Shown here in pieces: positions 35,123 through 43,844 of a stretch of 64,000 nt of DNA. The stretch covers positions 1,674,001 through 1,738,000 of the forward strand of contig NZ_PGFD01000001.1 in assembly GCF_002797535.1 (NCBI RefSeq), given 5' to 3'. The stretch's first letter is position 1, and each line of letters opens with the position of its first letter. Both the position numbers and the translations under genes were made by a program. Source of the stretch: Chryseobacterium geocarposphaerae (lineage in GTDB: Bacteria > Bacteroidota > Bacteroidia > Flavobacteriales > Weeksellaceae). The notes under the pieces were generated by a model, which searched no databases, was not told the origin of the DNA, and saw only the letters and a list, made by a program, of their open reading frames with translations.

Positions 35123-35869
35123 TTAAATCTCAATAATTAATTCTTTTTCATAGCCGTTATATTTTTCATCAATATACCCATGCGGATTACAAATAATTTT
35201 CGTATTCCCGATTTCATACTTTGAAGGTGCGTGAATATGACCGTGAATCCAATATAAAGGCTGATATTCCTGAACTAAATCTTCAAGATTAGAAGCATAA
35301 GCCGACGTTACCGGATCATTTTTATATTGTTCCGGAACTGAGTGAATACTTGGAGCATGGTGAGTCACCACAATATTTTTCATTCCTTTTGCCTCTTCTA
35401 AACTTTCTTGTAACCATAATTTAGATAACTGATGAATCTTAAATATGTCAACAGTCCTCATTTTCGAATAAGAAGGATCACGTTTTATTTTTTTATAATC
35501 ATTCATTACCGACTGACAAATCATTCCGTATTCTATCGGATTTCCGAAAATTGAGAAGTCTGTCCACAACGTAGCTCCATGAAAGCGAATTTCTTCAATA
35601 TCCACAAATGAATTTTCCAGTACAAAAATATTGGAATCCAGGGCTGCCTCTTTTATTTTATGTAATGTTTTTGGATAGGAACCCTTATAATACTCGTGGT
35701 TTCCCAGAACATAGATTACAGGTTTACCGGGAATTTTAGACTTAATCCATTCAATCCCTTTTGTTCCTAAATTTACATCTCCTGCTAAAACAACTATATC
35801 AGCATTATCAAATAGTATATCGGTATATCCAAATTCCTGGTGCAGATCACTTATGATTTGTATTTTCAT
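35123..35869 (-). CDS. Calcineurin-type metallophosphoesterase
   Basis: This 248-residue protein has the five metal-ligand blocks of the family: D8-L-H10 in ISDLHQEF, GDVNLG, GNHEYYKG, VVTHHAPS and GHIHAPS. These bind two metal ions that cleave phosphomonoesters or diesters. It is cytoplasmic and has no signal peptide. It is upstream of the AraC remnant and downstream of the receiver-pirin fusion on the same strand, with short gaps. The substrate (nucleotide, nucleic acid or phosphoprotein) is unknown. Confidence 0.88.
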   Translation of the reverse strand: MKIQIISDLHQEFGYTDILFDNADIVVLAGDVNLGTKGIEWIKSKIPGKPVIYVLGNHEYYKGSYPKTLHKIKEAALDSNIFVLENSFVDIEEIRFHGATLWTDFSIFGNPIEYGMICQSVMNDYKKIKRDPSYSKMRTVDIFKIHQLSKLWLQESLEEAKGMKNIVVTHHAPSIHSVPEQYKNDPVTSAYASNLEDLVQEYQPLYWIHGHIHAPSKYEIGNTKIICNPHGYIDEKYNGYEKELIIEI

Positions 35870-35934
35870 TTTTACAAATTACAGAAAAACTCCCTTAAAT
35901 AAGAGAGTTTTCTAACAATATTTATAAAACAAAA

Positions 35935-36963
35935 TTAATTAATTTCCATCGGAACTTCCATTAAAAGGATCTCCGTGTTTTCTGAAGTTGTTTTTATCTT
36001 TAATTCAGAAATATCTTGGACTCCTAAACCATCTCTTTCTTCCAGTTTCTGCCCATCAATTTCTGCGCTTCCTTTAATGATAAATGCATAAACGCCATTC
36101 CCTTTTTTCTTAATCTGATACTGGGTTTCCGTAGTATTTTCAAAATTTCCTAAATGAAACCATGCATCCTGATAAATCCAGACTCCCTCATCATCCACGT
36201 CGGGAGAAAGAATCTGCTGAAATCTGTTTTTGCTTTTTGTTTTGTCTAATGTAATCTGGTCGTATCTCGGGTTCACATTCCTTTTTCTGGGATAGATCCA
36301 GATTTGCAGGAACTTTCCTAGTTCCTCATCACTTTTGCTGAATTCACTGTGCATCACTCCGGTTCCGGCACTCATTACCTGAATTTCACCACTTTTTATA
36401 ACCAGTTTATTGCCCAGACTGTCCTCATGTTCCAAACTGCCTTCAAGAGGGATGCTTATAATTTCCATATTATCATGCGGATGCACTCCAAATCCTTTTT
36501 CTGCTTCTAAAGTATCATCATTTAATACTCTCAAAGCACCAAATTGAATTCTTTCAGGATCGTAATAATCTCCAAAGCTAAAAGTCTTTTCACTTATCAA
36601 CCACTCATTCTCAGTTTTTCCTCTGGAATCAGCTTTATGCAAAACATTTTTAGTTTCATCCGGTTTGGAAAAAGCAATATTCACTTCACTCTGTAATAAT
36701 CCGCTTCCGCCTCCGTAATGTTGTATTACCTTAACTTCCTTGTCTAAATTTTCACAAAAAGCTTTAATATCCTGTTCAAACTGATCTTCCAGCCCGGAAC
36801 TCAATAAAACAATATCAACTTTATTGTTGCTGATATAATCATAAGCTTTATTTTCAGAGCTTAAAAGTTCAGCTTTCCAACCTTCATTTTTTTCTATAAT
36901 TCTTTTTAAGACAACAAGAATTTCCTGATTTTTTCCGAGGACTAAGAAATTAAGCATTTTCAT
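35935..36963 (-). CDS. Receiver-like domain fused to a pirin (cupin) domain
   Basis: This 342-residue protein starts with about 95 residues of Rossmann/receiver-like pattern (MKMLNFLVLGKNQEILVVL, then DIVLLSSG). Ser stands where a receiver's phospho-accepting Asp would be, and the N-terminal acidic pair is missing, so it is a degenerate receiver. A full pirin/YhhW-type bicupin follows from about residue 105, with metal ligands His-x-His in GVHPHDNMEI and His-x-Glu near MHSEFS. Pirins are iron-binding cupins, some with quercetinase activity. The start at ATG 36963 leaves 37 bp to the GNAT gene. Upstream in-frame codons exist but are less likely. Confidence 0.85.
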   Translation of the reverse strand: MKMLNFLVLGKNQEILVVLKRIIEKNEGWKAELLSSENKAYDYISNNKVDIVLLSSGLEDQFEQDIKAFCENLDKEVKVIQHYGGGSGLLQSEVNIAFSKPDETKNVLHKADSRGKTENEWLISEKTFSFGDYYDPERIQFGALRVLNDDTLEAEKGFGVHPHDNMEIISIPLEGSLEHEDSLGNKLVIKSGEIQVMSAGTGVMHSEFSKSDEELGKFLQIWIYPRKRNVNPRYDQITLDKTKSKNRFQQILSPDVDDEGVWIYQDAWFHLGNFENTTETQYQIKKKGNGVYAFIIKGSAEIDGQKLEERDGLGVQDISELKIKTTSENTEILLMEVPMEIN

Positions 36964-37000
36964 TTCAGACGAATTAAGGGTTAAATTAAAGTTCAGTTTC

Positions 37001-37297
37001 CTATAATGTTTCTTTGAACCAGACGTCATTATATTCTTCCGGATGACGCTTGAACTGAGCATGAACATAAGGACATAACGGAACGATCATTAAATCATGT
37101 TCTCTGGCATAAGAAACCAGTTTTTCCAGTAATATTTTTGCAAAACCTCTTCCTTCATATTCCGGATTCACTTCTGTATGGTAAACCGTTAATTTGTTAC
37201 CAATAACTGAAATATCCATTTTTCCGGCTTTGTTGTCGTCTGAGAAAAGCTGAATTTCTCCTCTTACGTTTCCTAAAACTACTTCTGTTCTTTCCAT
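37001..37297 (-). CDS. Small GNAT-type N-acetyltransferase (YjdJ-like)
   Basis: This 98-residue protein has the short GNAT fold of the YjdJ/NatB-like group, with NPEYEGRGFAKILLEKLV as the acetyl-CoA pyrophosphate loop and a conserved C-terminus (PLCPYVHAQFKRHPEE). It starts at the ATG at 37297 (MERTEV). The gene is directly upstream of the receiver-pirin gene and possibly in one unit with it. The acceptor is unknown. Confidence 0.85.
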   Translation of the reverse strand: MERTEVVLGNVRGEIQLFSDDNKAGKMDISVIGNKLTVYHTEVNPEYEGRGFAKILLEKLVSYAREHDLMIVPLCPYVHAQFKRHPEEYNDVWFKETL

Positions 37298-37461
37298 TGT
37301 TTTAATTTTTAATAATAACAAAGTTAAGGCCTCTCACAAGATTATATCATGATCTATGATAATTTCGGTAAAAGTTTTTCATTTTTCCAGATTATCAGCA
37401 TGCACAAATAACATATTACAAATCAACATATTATAAAATAAACTTAAATTTTTTTTCAAAA

Positions 37462-37507
37462 AGTCTACTTTTTTAGTGGACTAATAAAAATTTATCCCTT
37501 ATATTTG
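37462..37507 (+). promoter_or_regulatory. Promoter with palindromic operator for the leader peptide and metNIQ
   Basis: TATATTTG (37500-37507) is the -7 element. Upstream, AGTCTACT (37462-37469) and AGTGGACT (37475-37482) form a near-perfect inverted repeat with a 5-bp spacer and one G-T pair, over the expected -33 region. A sulfur-responsive repressor may bind here. Confidence 0.5.
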
Positions 37508-37535
37508 CAACCGTAATCAGGACATTAAAAATATA

Positions 37536-37634
37536 ATGAAATCGAATTTTAGAAATCAATCCATTAAAAAGCATACCATCAATACTATGATGATGTATTG
37601 CTGTATGCCTGGATTACGAAATTGCTGTGGTTGA
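37536..37634 (+). CDS. Met/Cys-rich leader peptide upstream of metNIQ
   Basis: This 32-codon frame begins with ATG and ends at TGA. Its second half holds three Met codons in a row (residues 18-20), then Cys22-Cys23, Met24 and Cys30-Cys31 (TMMMYCCMPGLRNCCG). A rho-independent terminator begins 26 nt after the stop, and metN begins 24 nt after the terminator. The promoter is 29 nt upstream. This is the layout of a ribosome-mediated attenuator: if Met or Cys is scarce, stalling of the ribosome would prevent the terminator. The peptide itself probably has no other role. A sulfur-starvation response is inferred. Confidence 0.65.
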   Translation: MKSNFRNQSIKKHTINTMMMYCCMPGLRNCCG

Positions 37635-37659
37635 CCTTACTTTTATATGACATATTTTT

Positions 37660-37690
37660 AAAGGCTTTACCACGTTGTAGAGCCTTTTTT
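37660..37690 (+). terminator. Attenuator terminator between the leader peptide and metN
   Basis: An 11-bp stem (AAAGGCTTTAC at 37660-37670 with GTAGAGCCTTT at 37677-37687, one G-U pair) with a 6-nt loop is followed by a run of T. GTGGT at 37627-37631, inside the last Cys and Gly codons of the leader, can pair with ACCAC at 37669-37673 and might form a weak antiterminator. Confidence 0.75.
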
Positions 37691-37713
37691 GTTTAATAAG
37701 AATAGCATCAAAA

Positions 37714-38742
37714 ATGATAGAGATAAAGAACATTTCAAAAACATTTCACCATAAAAAACAGTCTTTTAAAGCGCTGGATAATGTAAGCCTGACTATTGAA
37801 AAAGGCGACATTGTCGGAATCATCGGATTTTCAGGAGCGGGAAAAAGCACCTTAATCCGAACGGTGAATCTTCTTGAAAAACCGGATAATGGTGAAATCA
37901 TTATTAACGGAAAGGATTTTACAACATTAAATTCCAAACAATTAGCCCGAGAAAGAAAAAAAATAGGAATGATTTTTCAACATTTTAATCTCCTTTCTTC
38001 AAGAACGGTTTTTGAAAATATTGCTCTTCCATTGGAACTGGACCATGTCAACAAAACGGAAATCCATCGAAAAGTCAATGAACTGTTGAAAATCGTAGGT
38101 TTAGAAGATAAAGCCAATGACTATCCTAAAAGTCTTTCGGGCGGACAAAAACAAAGGGTTGCCATTGCAAGAGCCTTAGCCAATGATCCGTATCTCCTGC
38201 TTTGTGATGAAGCAACAAGTGCGCTAGATCCTGCAACCACTCAATCCATTTTACAGTTGTTGAGGGATATTAATCAAAGGCTGGGAATCACCATTTTGCT
38301 GATCACTCACGAAATGGAGGTCATTAAAACGGTCTGTAACCACGTTGCTGTAATTGACAAAGGAAAACTGGTAACCAAAGGAACTTTAAGCGAGATTGTC
38401 TCCAACAAAGAGAATCCTATCATCAAACAATTTTTAAACTCTAGTGTTATGACTATACCACAGGAACTGAATAAAAAACTACAAAAAGAACCGCAAGACG
38501 GCTTGTTCCCTCTTGTTGAGGTTGAAATTAATGAACAAATCTCTGTTGAAGAACTGCTTTCAATAGTATATGATAAATATAAAATTCCGTACAAGCTTCT
38601 GAAGGCCGATGTTGAATACTTAGGAGATTCCAACTTCGGAAAACTATTGTTACAGCTTCAGGGTGAAGAGGAAAAAAATCAGCAGGCTATCTATTATTTC
38701 AACCAGAACAAAATTCAAAATACGGTAAGAGGATATGCTTAG
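37714..38742 (+). CDS. metN: Methionine ABC transporter ATP-binding protein MetN
   Basis: This 342-residue ATPase powers methionine uptake. It has Walker A G38-FSGAGKST46, signature LSGGQKQR, Walker B LLLCDEATSALD, and the C-terminal NIL regulatory domain (about 265-342), which in MetN binds methionine and inhibits transport. It overlaps metI by 8 bp. The gene is preceded by the predicted attenuator and is the first gene of metN-metI-metQ. Confidence 0.97.
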   Translation: MIEIKNISKTFHHKKQSFKALDNVSLTIEKGDIVGIIGFSGAGKSTLIRTVNLLEKPDNGEIIINGKDFTTLNSKQLARERKKIGMIFQHFNLLSSRTVFENIALPLELDHVNKTEIHRKVNELLKIVGLEDKANDYPKSLSGGQKQRVAIARALANDPYLLLCDEATSALDPATTQSILQLLRDINQRLGITILLITHEMEVIKTVCNHVAVIDKGKLVTKGTLSEIVSNKENPIIKQFLNSSVMTIPQELNKKLQKEPQDGLFPLVEVEINEQISVEELLSIVYDKYKIPYKLLKADVEYLGDSNFGKLLLQLQGEEEKNQQAIYYFNQNKIQNTVRGYA

Positions 38743-39391
38743 TGATACGGTGATTTCTCTTTTATCAAAAGGAATTTGGGAGACAGTTTATATGACATTC
38801 GTGTCAGGATTTTTTGGATTTGTATTAGGTTTACCGGTTGGAATTCTATTGTTTTTAACTAGAAAAGGACAGCTTTTGGAAAATGCAGTTTATAACAGGA
38901 TTTTATCTGTTTGGGTGAATATTTTCCGTTCCATTCCTTTCATCATTCTGATCGTATGGATGATTCCGTTTACAAGAAGTCTGGTCGGAACATCAATTGG
39001 TGTGAATGCCGCTTTGGTTCCTTTAAGTATTGGTGCTGCACCTTTTATTGCAAGATTGGTAGAGAACAGTTTGTTGGAAGTTCCTTACGGATTGATTGAA
39101 ACCGCAAGAGCGTTGGGAGCAACTCCACTTCAGATCATTCGGAAGGTTTTGTTGCCGGAAACACTACCATCCTTAATTAACAATGCTACGATCACACTGA
39201 TCACCCTGGTCGGGTATTCCGCAATGGGAGGAGCAGTCGGAGCAGGAGGATTGGGACAAATCGGTTATCAGTACGGATATATTGGTTATGATGCACTTAT
39301 CATGAATCTGGTATTGGCTTTATTGGTGGCTATCGTATTTATTATTCAGTTTTCAGGTGACCGATTAGCCAAAAGATTTGATCATCGTTAA
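38735..39391 (+). CDS. metI: Methionine ABC transporter permease MetI
   Basis: This 218-residue inner-membrane permease has five membrane segments and the coupling loop characteristic of the family (EVPYGLIETARALGATPLQI, then the helix that contacts MetN). The sequence GYSAMGGAVGAGGLGQIG is typical of MetI. Its start overlaps metN, so the two are co-translated. A gap of about 200 bp before metQ holds no promoter that I can recognise. Confidence 0.96.
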   Translation: MLSDTVISLLSKGIWETVYMTFVSGFFGFVLGLPVGILLFLTRKGQLLENAVYNRILSVWVNIFRSIPFIILIVWMIPFTRSLVGTSIGVNAALVPLSIGAAPFIARLVENSLLEVPYGLIETARALGATPLQIIRKVLLPETLPSLINNATITLITLVGYSAMGGAVGAGGLGQIGYQYGYIGYDALIMNLVLALLVAIVFIIQFSGDRLAKRFDHR

Positions 39392-39594
39392 TTGAAATTT
39401 AGACAAGAATTATAGTGTGTAAGCACTTTAAAAATATAGTGTGAATGTGAAATAGTGTGGTGGTTTGATCATTTCAGCCATCGATCCGGCGAAAAAGGTA
39501 ATTCAAAAAGGTATAAAGCCATATTTTATTATTATCAAAGAATTTAAAGATTGCCTTTTTGCTTTTTCGCCATTTTTTAAGAAAATAGTTGACA

Positions 39595-40407
39595 ATGAAA
39601 AAAATAAAGATTTTAGGAGCATTAGCAGCGGGATTGTTATTATTTACAGCCTGCAGTTCACCGAAAAAAGATGATCCGAATGTGATTAAAGTAGGCATCA
39701 CTTCCGGTCCGGAGCAGGAAATTGCTGAAGTGGCTAAAAAGGTGGCCAAAGACAAATACAACCTTGATGTAGAACTGGTTTCTTTCAATGACTATGTTGT
39801 TCCGAATGAAGCGTTGAATAACGGAGATATTGATGCGAATGCTTTTCAGCATGTTCCTTATTTAAATGAACAGTCCAAACAAAGAGGCTATAAATTGGCT
39901 GTTGTAGGAAATACTTTTGTCTATCCGATTGTTGCCTATTCAAAAAAGATTAAAAACATTGGTGAGCTTCAAAACGGAAGCACCGTTGTCATTCCTAATG
40001 ATCCGACAAATGGAGGACGTTCTTTACTTTTATTACAGAAAAACGGATTGTTGAAACTGAGAGATGGGATCGGTCTGCTACCTAAAGTGACTGATATTGT
40101 TGACAATCCTAAACAATTAAAAATCCTTGAAATAGAAGCTCCACAATTGCCAAGAGTATTGGATGATAAAGAAGTTGTAATCGCTGTTATTAACAACAAT
40201 TTCGCAGCACAGGCAGGATTGGATGCCGAAAAACAGGGAATTTTTAAGGAAGATAAGGATTCACCTTATGTGAACGTAATTGTTTCCAGAGAAGACAACA
40301 AGACTTCCGAAAAAGTAAAAAACTTTGTAAAGGCTTATGAATCCGATGAGGTCGCGAAAAAAGCGGAGGAGATTTTTAAAGGAGGGGCCATTAAAGGCTG
40401 GAACTAG
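39595..40407 (+). CDS. metQ: Methionine-binding lipoprotein MetQ
   Basis: This 270-residue protein has a lipoprotein signal with lipobox LFTAC (Cys20). The MetQ/NlpA fold follows, with KVGITSGPEQEIAEV, the ligand-binding stretch DANAFQHVPYLNEQ and FVYPIVAYSKKI. It delivers methionine to MetN-MetI. The ATG at 39595 is chosen because it gives a clean signal peptide (MKKIKILGALAAGLLL); an in-frame TTG six bases upstream is unlikely. Confidence 0.96.
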   Translation: MKKIKILGALAAGLLLFTACSSPKKDDPNVIKVGITSGPEQEIAEVAKKVAKDKYNLDVELVSFNDYVVPNEALNNGDIDANAFQHVPYLNEQSKQRGYKLAVVGNTFVYPIVAYSKKIKNIGELQNGSTVVIPNDPTNGGRSLLLLQKNGLLKLRDGIGLLPKVTDIVDNPKQLKILEIEAPQLPRVLDDKEVVIAVINNNFAAQAGLDAEKQGIFKEDKDSPYVNVIVSREDNKTSEKVKNFVKAYESDEVAKKAEEIFKGGAIKGWN

Positions 40408-40425
40408 TTTAGTGAATTGCCTATG

Positions 40426-40458
40426 AGTGAATTTTTCCATTATTCTGCAAAATTCACT
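40426..40458 (+). terminator. Hairpin downstream of metQ
   Basis: A perfect 10-bp inverted repeat (AGTGAATTTT at 40426-40435 with its complement at 40449-40458) lies 18 bp after the metQ stop. A following T-tract is absent, so termination is not certain. Confidence 0.4.
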
Positions 40459-40630
40459 ATTCACTTTGACTATTAAAGAAGTCTATTATTATATATTGTT
40501 GGCATTGTTTCATATATTTTGAAATGATGCCTTTTCTTTTAATTTCATTTTCCTATTTGATTAATTTGATTTACTTTTTGATAAAAGCTGATGATAATTA
40601 GACATTTATTAAAAAAATATATTTTCTCAA

Positions 40631-40662
40631 TTTGAGATAATAAATATTTTTTGCTATTTTTG
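40631..40662 (+). promoter_or_regulatory. Promoter of the GH3 beta-glucosidase gene
   Basis: TTTG (40631-40634) and TATTTTTG (40655-40662) with a 20-bp spacer match the Bacteroidota -33/-7 consensus, 25 bp before the start codon. Confidence 0.6.
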
Positions 40663-40687
40663 TTACCAATCAAAAAAGAAGGCTTTT

Positions 40688-42949
40688 ATGTTAAAGAAAA
40701 CCGCCATTGTAAGTTTATTTACTTTTATTTCTGCTTCGTATATGGCTCAAAATACTACTCTACCCGTTTATTTAGATGAATCAAAACCCGTTGAGCAACG
40801 AGTTCAGGATGTACTTTCCAGAATGACTCTTGAAGAGAAAGTGGCCATGCTTCATGCACAGTCAAAATTCAGTTCTCCGGGAGTTCCAAGACTGGGAATT
40901 CCTGAATTCTGGACAACAGACGGACCTCACGGAGTTCGCCCTGAAGTAATGTGGGACGAATGGAACCAGGCAGGCTGGACGAATGACTCCATTATTGCCT
41001 ATCCTGCTTTAACAGCACTTTCTGCAACATGGAACAAAAAAATGTCATGGAACTACGGAAAAGCACTTGGAGAAGAAGCCCGTTACAGAAAAAAAGATAT
41101 TCTTTTAGGACCCGGAGTAAATATTTACAGAACTCCACTGAACGGAAGGAATTTTGAGTATATGGGGGAAGATCCTTATCTGACTTCAAAAATGGTGGTT
41201 CCTTATATTAAAGGAGTTCAATCCAATGGCGTTGCAACTTCTGTGAAACATTTTGCACTGAACAATCAGGAAATGTTCCGTCATACAAGTAACGTGAAAG
41301 TGGATGACAGAGCGTTGTATGAAATTTATCTTCCGGCTTTCAAGGCAGCTGTAACAGAAGGAGATTCCTGGACCATCATGGGAGCTTATGACATGTACAA
41401 AGGTCAGTATGCAAGCCAGAACCAATATCTTTTGAATGATATTTTGAAAGGAGAATGGAAATATAAAGGCGTTGTAGTTTCTGACTGGGGTGCTGTAAAC
41501 AATACTGAACAGGCTATTCATAACGGATTGGATCTTGAATTCGGAAGCTGGACTAACGGACTTTCCGCAGGTACAAAAAATGCTTACGACAATTATTATT
41601 TAGCAAAACCTTACTTAGATTTAATAAAATCCGGTAAAGTGGGGACAAAAGAGCTTGATGACAAAGTTTCGAGACTTTTAAATTTAGCTTATAAAACAAC
41701 AATGAACAGAAACAAGCCTTTCGGAAACATCGCTTCTGAAGAGCATAAAGCGATTGCCAAAGAAATCGGCGAAGAAGGAATTGTTCTGTTGAAAAACCAG
41801 GGAAATGTACTTCCTATCGATATCAATAAAGCTAAAAAAATTGCGGTAATTGGTGAAAATGCAATCAAGATCATGACTGTTGGTGGAGGTTCTTCTTCAT
41901 TAAAAGTGAAATATGAAACACTTCCTTTAGACGGAATTAAAGCAAGATTCGGAAAACAGTCGGATGTACAATATGCAAGAGGTTATGTGGGAGATATCGG
42001 CGGAGAATACAACGGTGTAAAATCCGGACAGGATTTAAAAGATGACCGTTCTCCTGCTGAATTACTGAATGAAGCTGTTGAATTGGCAAAAAAATCTGAT
42101 TACGTCATTTTTGTCGGAGGATTGAATAAAGCCGATTTCCAGGACAGTGAAGGAAATGACAGAAAAAGCTACGGATTGCCATACAACCAGGACAGCGTGA
42201 TTGCTGCATTAGCAAAAGCAAATAAAAATTTTGCAGTAGTTCTAATTTCAGGAAATGCAGTAGCAATGCCTTGGATCAAAGAGGTTCCAACCGTTTTACA
42301 ATCCTGGTATTTAGGCTCAGAAGCAGGAAATTCCATTGCTTCAATTTTAGCCGGAGATGCTAACCCTTCAGGAAAATTGCCGTTTACTTTTCCTGTGAAG
42401 CTGGAAGATAATTCAGCCCACCAATTGGGAGAATATCCGGGAAATAAAGAGGAATTGGCAGCCGGAAAAGGAAAAGATCAGAAAAACCCTATCAATATTA
42501 CGTACAACGAGGGAATTTTTGTAGGATACAGATGGCATGATACGAAAAAAATTAAGCCATTATTCAGTTTCGGACATGGTTTGAGCTACACTACTTTCGA
42601 ATTTGGAAAAGCAAAAGCTGATAAAACAACAATGTCTCAGGACGACAAAATTACGTTTACAGTTTCTGTGAAAAACACAGGAAAAAGAGCCGGAGCCGAG
42701 GTTGCTCAATTATATATTTCTGATTTGAAATCTTCTGTTGAAAGACCTACCAAAGAACTGAAAGGTTTTGAAAAGGTATTTTTAAATCCGGGAGAAGAAA
42801 AAGAGGTAACATTTACTATTGATAAATCTGCTTTAAGCTTCTTCGATCCTCAAAAGCACGATTGGGTAGCTGAGCCGGGAGATTTTGAAGCGCAAATCGG
42901 AAATTCTTCTGATGCAATCAAGACGAAAGTTAAGTTTACATTGAAGTAA
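40688..42949 (+). CDS. bglX: Exported glycoside hydrolase family 3 beta-glucosidase, BglX-like
   Basis: This 753-residue enzyme has a signal peptide (residues 1-20, SYMAQ), the GH3 N-terminal barrel (about 40-340) with nucleophile D266 in VVVSDWGAV, the C-terminal alpha/beta domain and a fibronectin-III-like domain (about 650-750, GAEVAQLYISDL). The order and length match BglX. It hydrolyses beta-linked glucosides or oligosaccharides in the periplasm. The gene is transcribed alone from a good promoter and ends at a shared bidirectional terminator. Confidence 0.93.
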   Translation: MLKKTAIVSLFTFISASYMAQNTTLPVYLDESKPVEQRVQDVLSRMTLEEKVAMLHAQSKFSSPGVPRLGIPEFWTTDGPHGVRPEVMWDEWNQAGWTNDSIIAYPALTALSATWNKKMSWNYGKALGEEARYRKKDILLGPGVNIYRTPLNGRNFEYMGEDPYLTSKMVVPYIKGVQSNGVATSVKHFALNNQEMFRHTSNVKVDDRALYEIYLPAFKAAVTEGDSWTIMGAYDMYKGQYASQNQYLLNDILKGEWKYKGVVVSDWGAVNNTEQAIHNGLDLEFGSWTNGLSAGTKNAYDNYYLAKPYLDLIKSGKVGTKELDDKVSRLLNLAYKTTMNRNKPFGNIASEEHKAIAKEIGEEGIVLLKNQGNVLPIDINKAKKIAVIGENAIKIMTVGGGSSSLKVKYETLPLDGIKARFGKQSDVQYARGYVGDIGGEYNGVKSGQDLKDDRSPAELLNEAVELAKKSDYVIFVGGLNKADFQDSEGNDRKSYGLPYNQDSVIAALAKANKNFAVVLISGNAVAMPWIKEVPTVLQSWYLGSEAGNSIASILAGDANPSGKLPFTFPVKLEDNSAHQLGEYPGNKEELAAGKGKDQKNPINITYNEGIFVGYRWHDTKKIKPLFSFGHGLSYTTFEFGKAKADKTTMSQDDKITFTVSVKNTGKRAGAEVAQLYISDLKSSVERPTKELKGFEKVFLNPGEEKEVTFTIDKSALSFFDPQKHDWVAEPGDFEAQIGNSSDAIKTKVKFTLK

Positions 42950-42975
42950 TTTTACTTATATATATTTCTAAAACG

Positions 42976-42999
42976 AGATGCCTGAATTTTCAGGCATCT
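42976..42999. terminator. Bidirectional terminator after the GH3 gene
   Basis: A perfect 11-bp stem (AGATGCCTGAA at 42976-42986 with its complement at 42989-42999) separates two convergent genes and has a T-rich tract on the plus-strand side. Confidence 0.8.
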
Positions 43000-43785
43000 T
43001 TATTTTCCACCATAAAAAATTTGTCTTACTTCTTTTAATATCCTTTTCCCTTTTTCTATTTCAAATATCTTTACAACATTCCCTTTTTCATCAAGTTCTT
43101 TTTTATGTATCACGAATTTAGTTTTTTTAATCTCTTCAGTTTTCCCTTCTACTTCAAGTTTTCCTTTCACCGAAATTGGATCTCCATATTCATCTAATTC
43201 ATAATCTCCAATAAATTTTTGTCTAGGAAAAGTAAATTGTTCAGACTCTAATCTATAACCACTTCCCTTTGAATACCAAAAATATTTTTCAATATCACTA
43301 AGAACAATATCATTATCTAAATACAAAGTATTAATAATTTCTGTCTTTCGTCCTTTTCCATCCATTATTTGAAATTCTTTTTTTGAAAGTTTATTTTTTG
43401 AATCATAATAAAACTTTTGAATATTGTTTTTTTCGTAGGAATATTTCGTAACTAAGTTTACTAAAGTATCTTTTAAATCATTATTTTTTATTTCCAAACC
43501 TTTATAAAACTTCTTCTCTTCAATAATTTTATAATCATTGCTAATTTTAAAAATAGTAAACAAAACATTAGACTTTTCAGCATTATCCTTATCATTGAGG
43601 CAAATTTCCTGTTTTTGTTTATCATAACTAATAATTTTTGTCAGAAGTAATTTGCCATTTTTATTAGCATAGATATGAATACTATCAAATTTACTTTTAA
43701 TCAAATTCTCAGTGAAAATTTCTTGCATTTGAGAATAACCATACAAACTGAAAAACATTAATATAAAAATCAAAAATTTCTTCAT
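43000..43785 (-). CDS. Exported hypothetical protein
   Basis: This 261-residue protein begins with a signal peptide (MKKFLIFILMFFSLYGYSQ) at the ATG at 43785. The mature part is Lys/Glu-rich and strand-rich, with short repeats of the type KFYYDSKNKLSKKEF and YELDEYGDPISVKGK that resemble YD/RHS-like or MORN-like strands of exported flavobacterial proteins. There is no lipobox or T9SS domain. It was not assigned to a family, and its neighbours give no hint. Confidence 0.6.
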   Translation of the reverse strand: MKKFLIFILMFFSLYGYSQMQEIFTENLIKSKFDSIHIYANKNGKLLLTKIISYDKQKQEICLNDKDNAEKSNVLFTIFKISNDYKIIEEKKFYKGLEIKNNDLKDTLVNLVTKYSYEKNNIQKFYYDSKNKLSKKEFQIMDGKGRKTEIINTLYLDNDIVLSDIEKYFWYSKGSGYRLESEQFTFPRQKFIGDYELDEYGDPISVKGKLEVEGKTEEIKKTKFVIHKKELDEKGNVVKIFEIEKGKRILKEVRQIFYGGK

Positions 43786-43844
43786 AGTTATTAAATCAGA
43801 ATGCAAATTAAAGCAAAATATTCAGTATGTTAATTTCATGTCAT

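Noticed and set aside
39392..39594. A separate promoter or small gene between metI and metQ
   Set aside because: Only short repeats of TATAGTGTG type are seen; no convincing promoter, RNA or frame.
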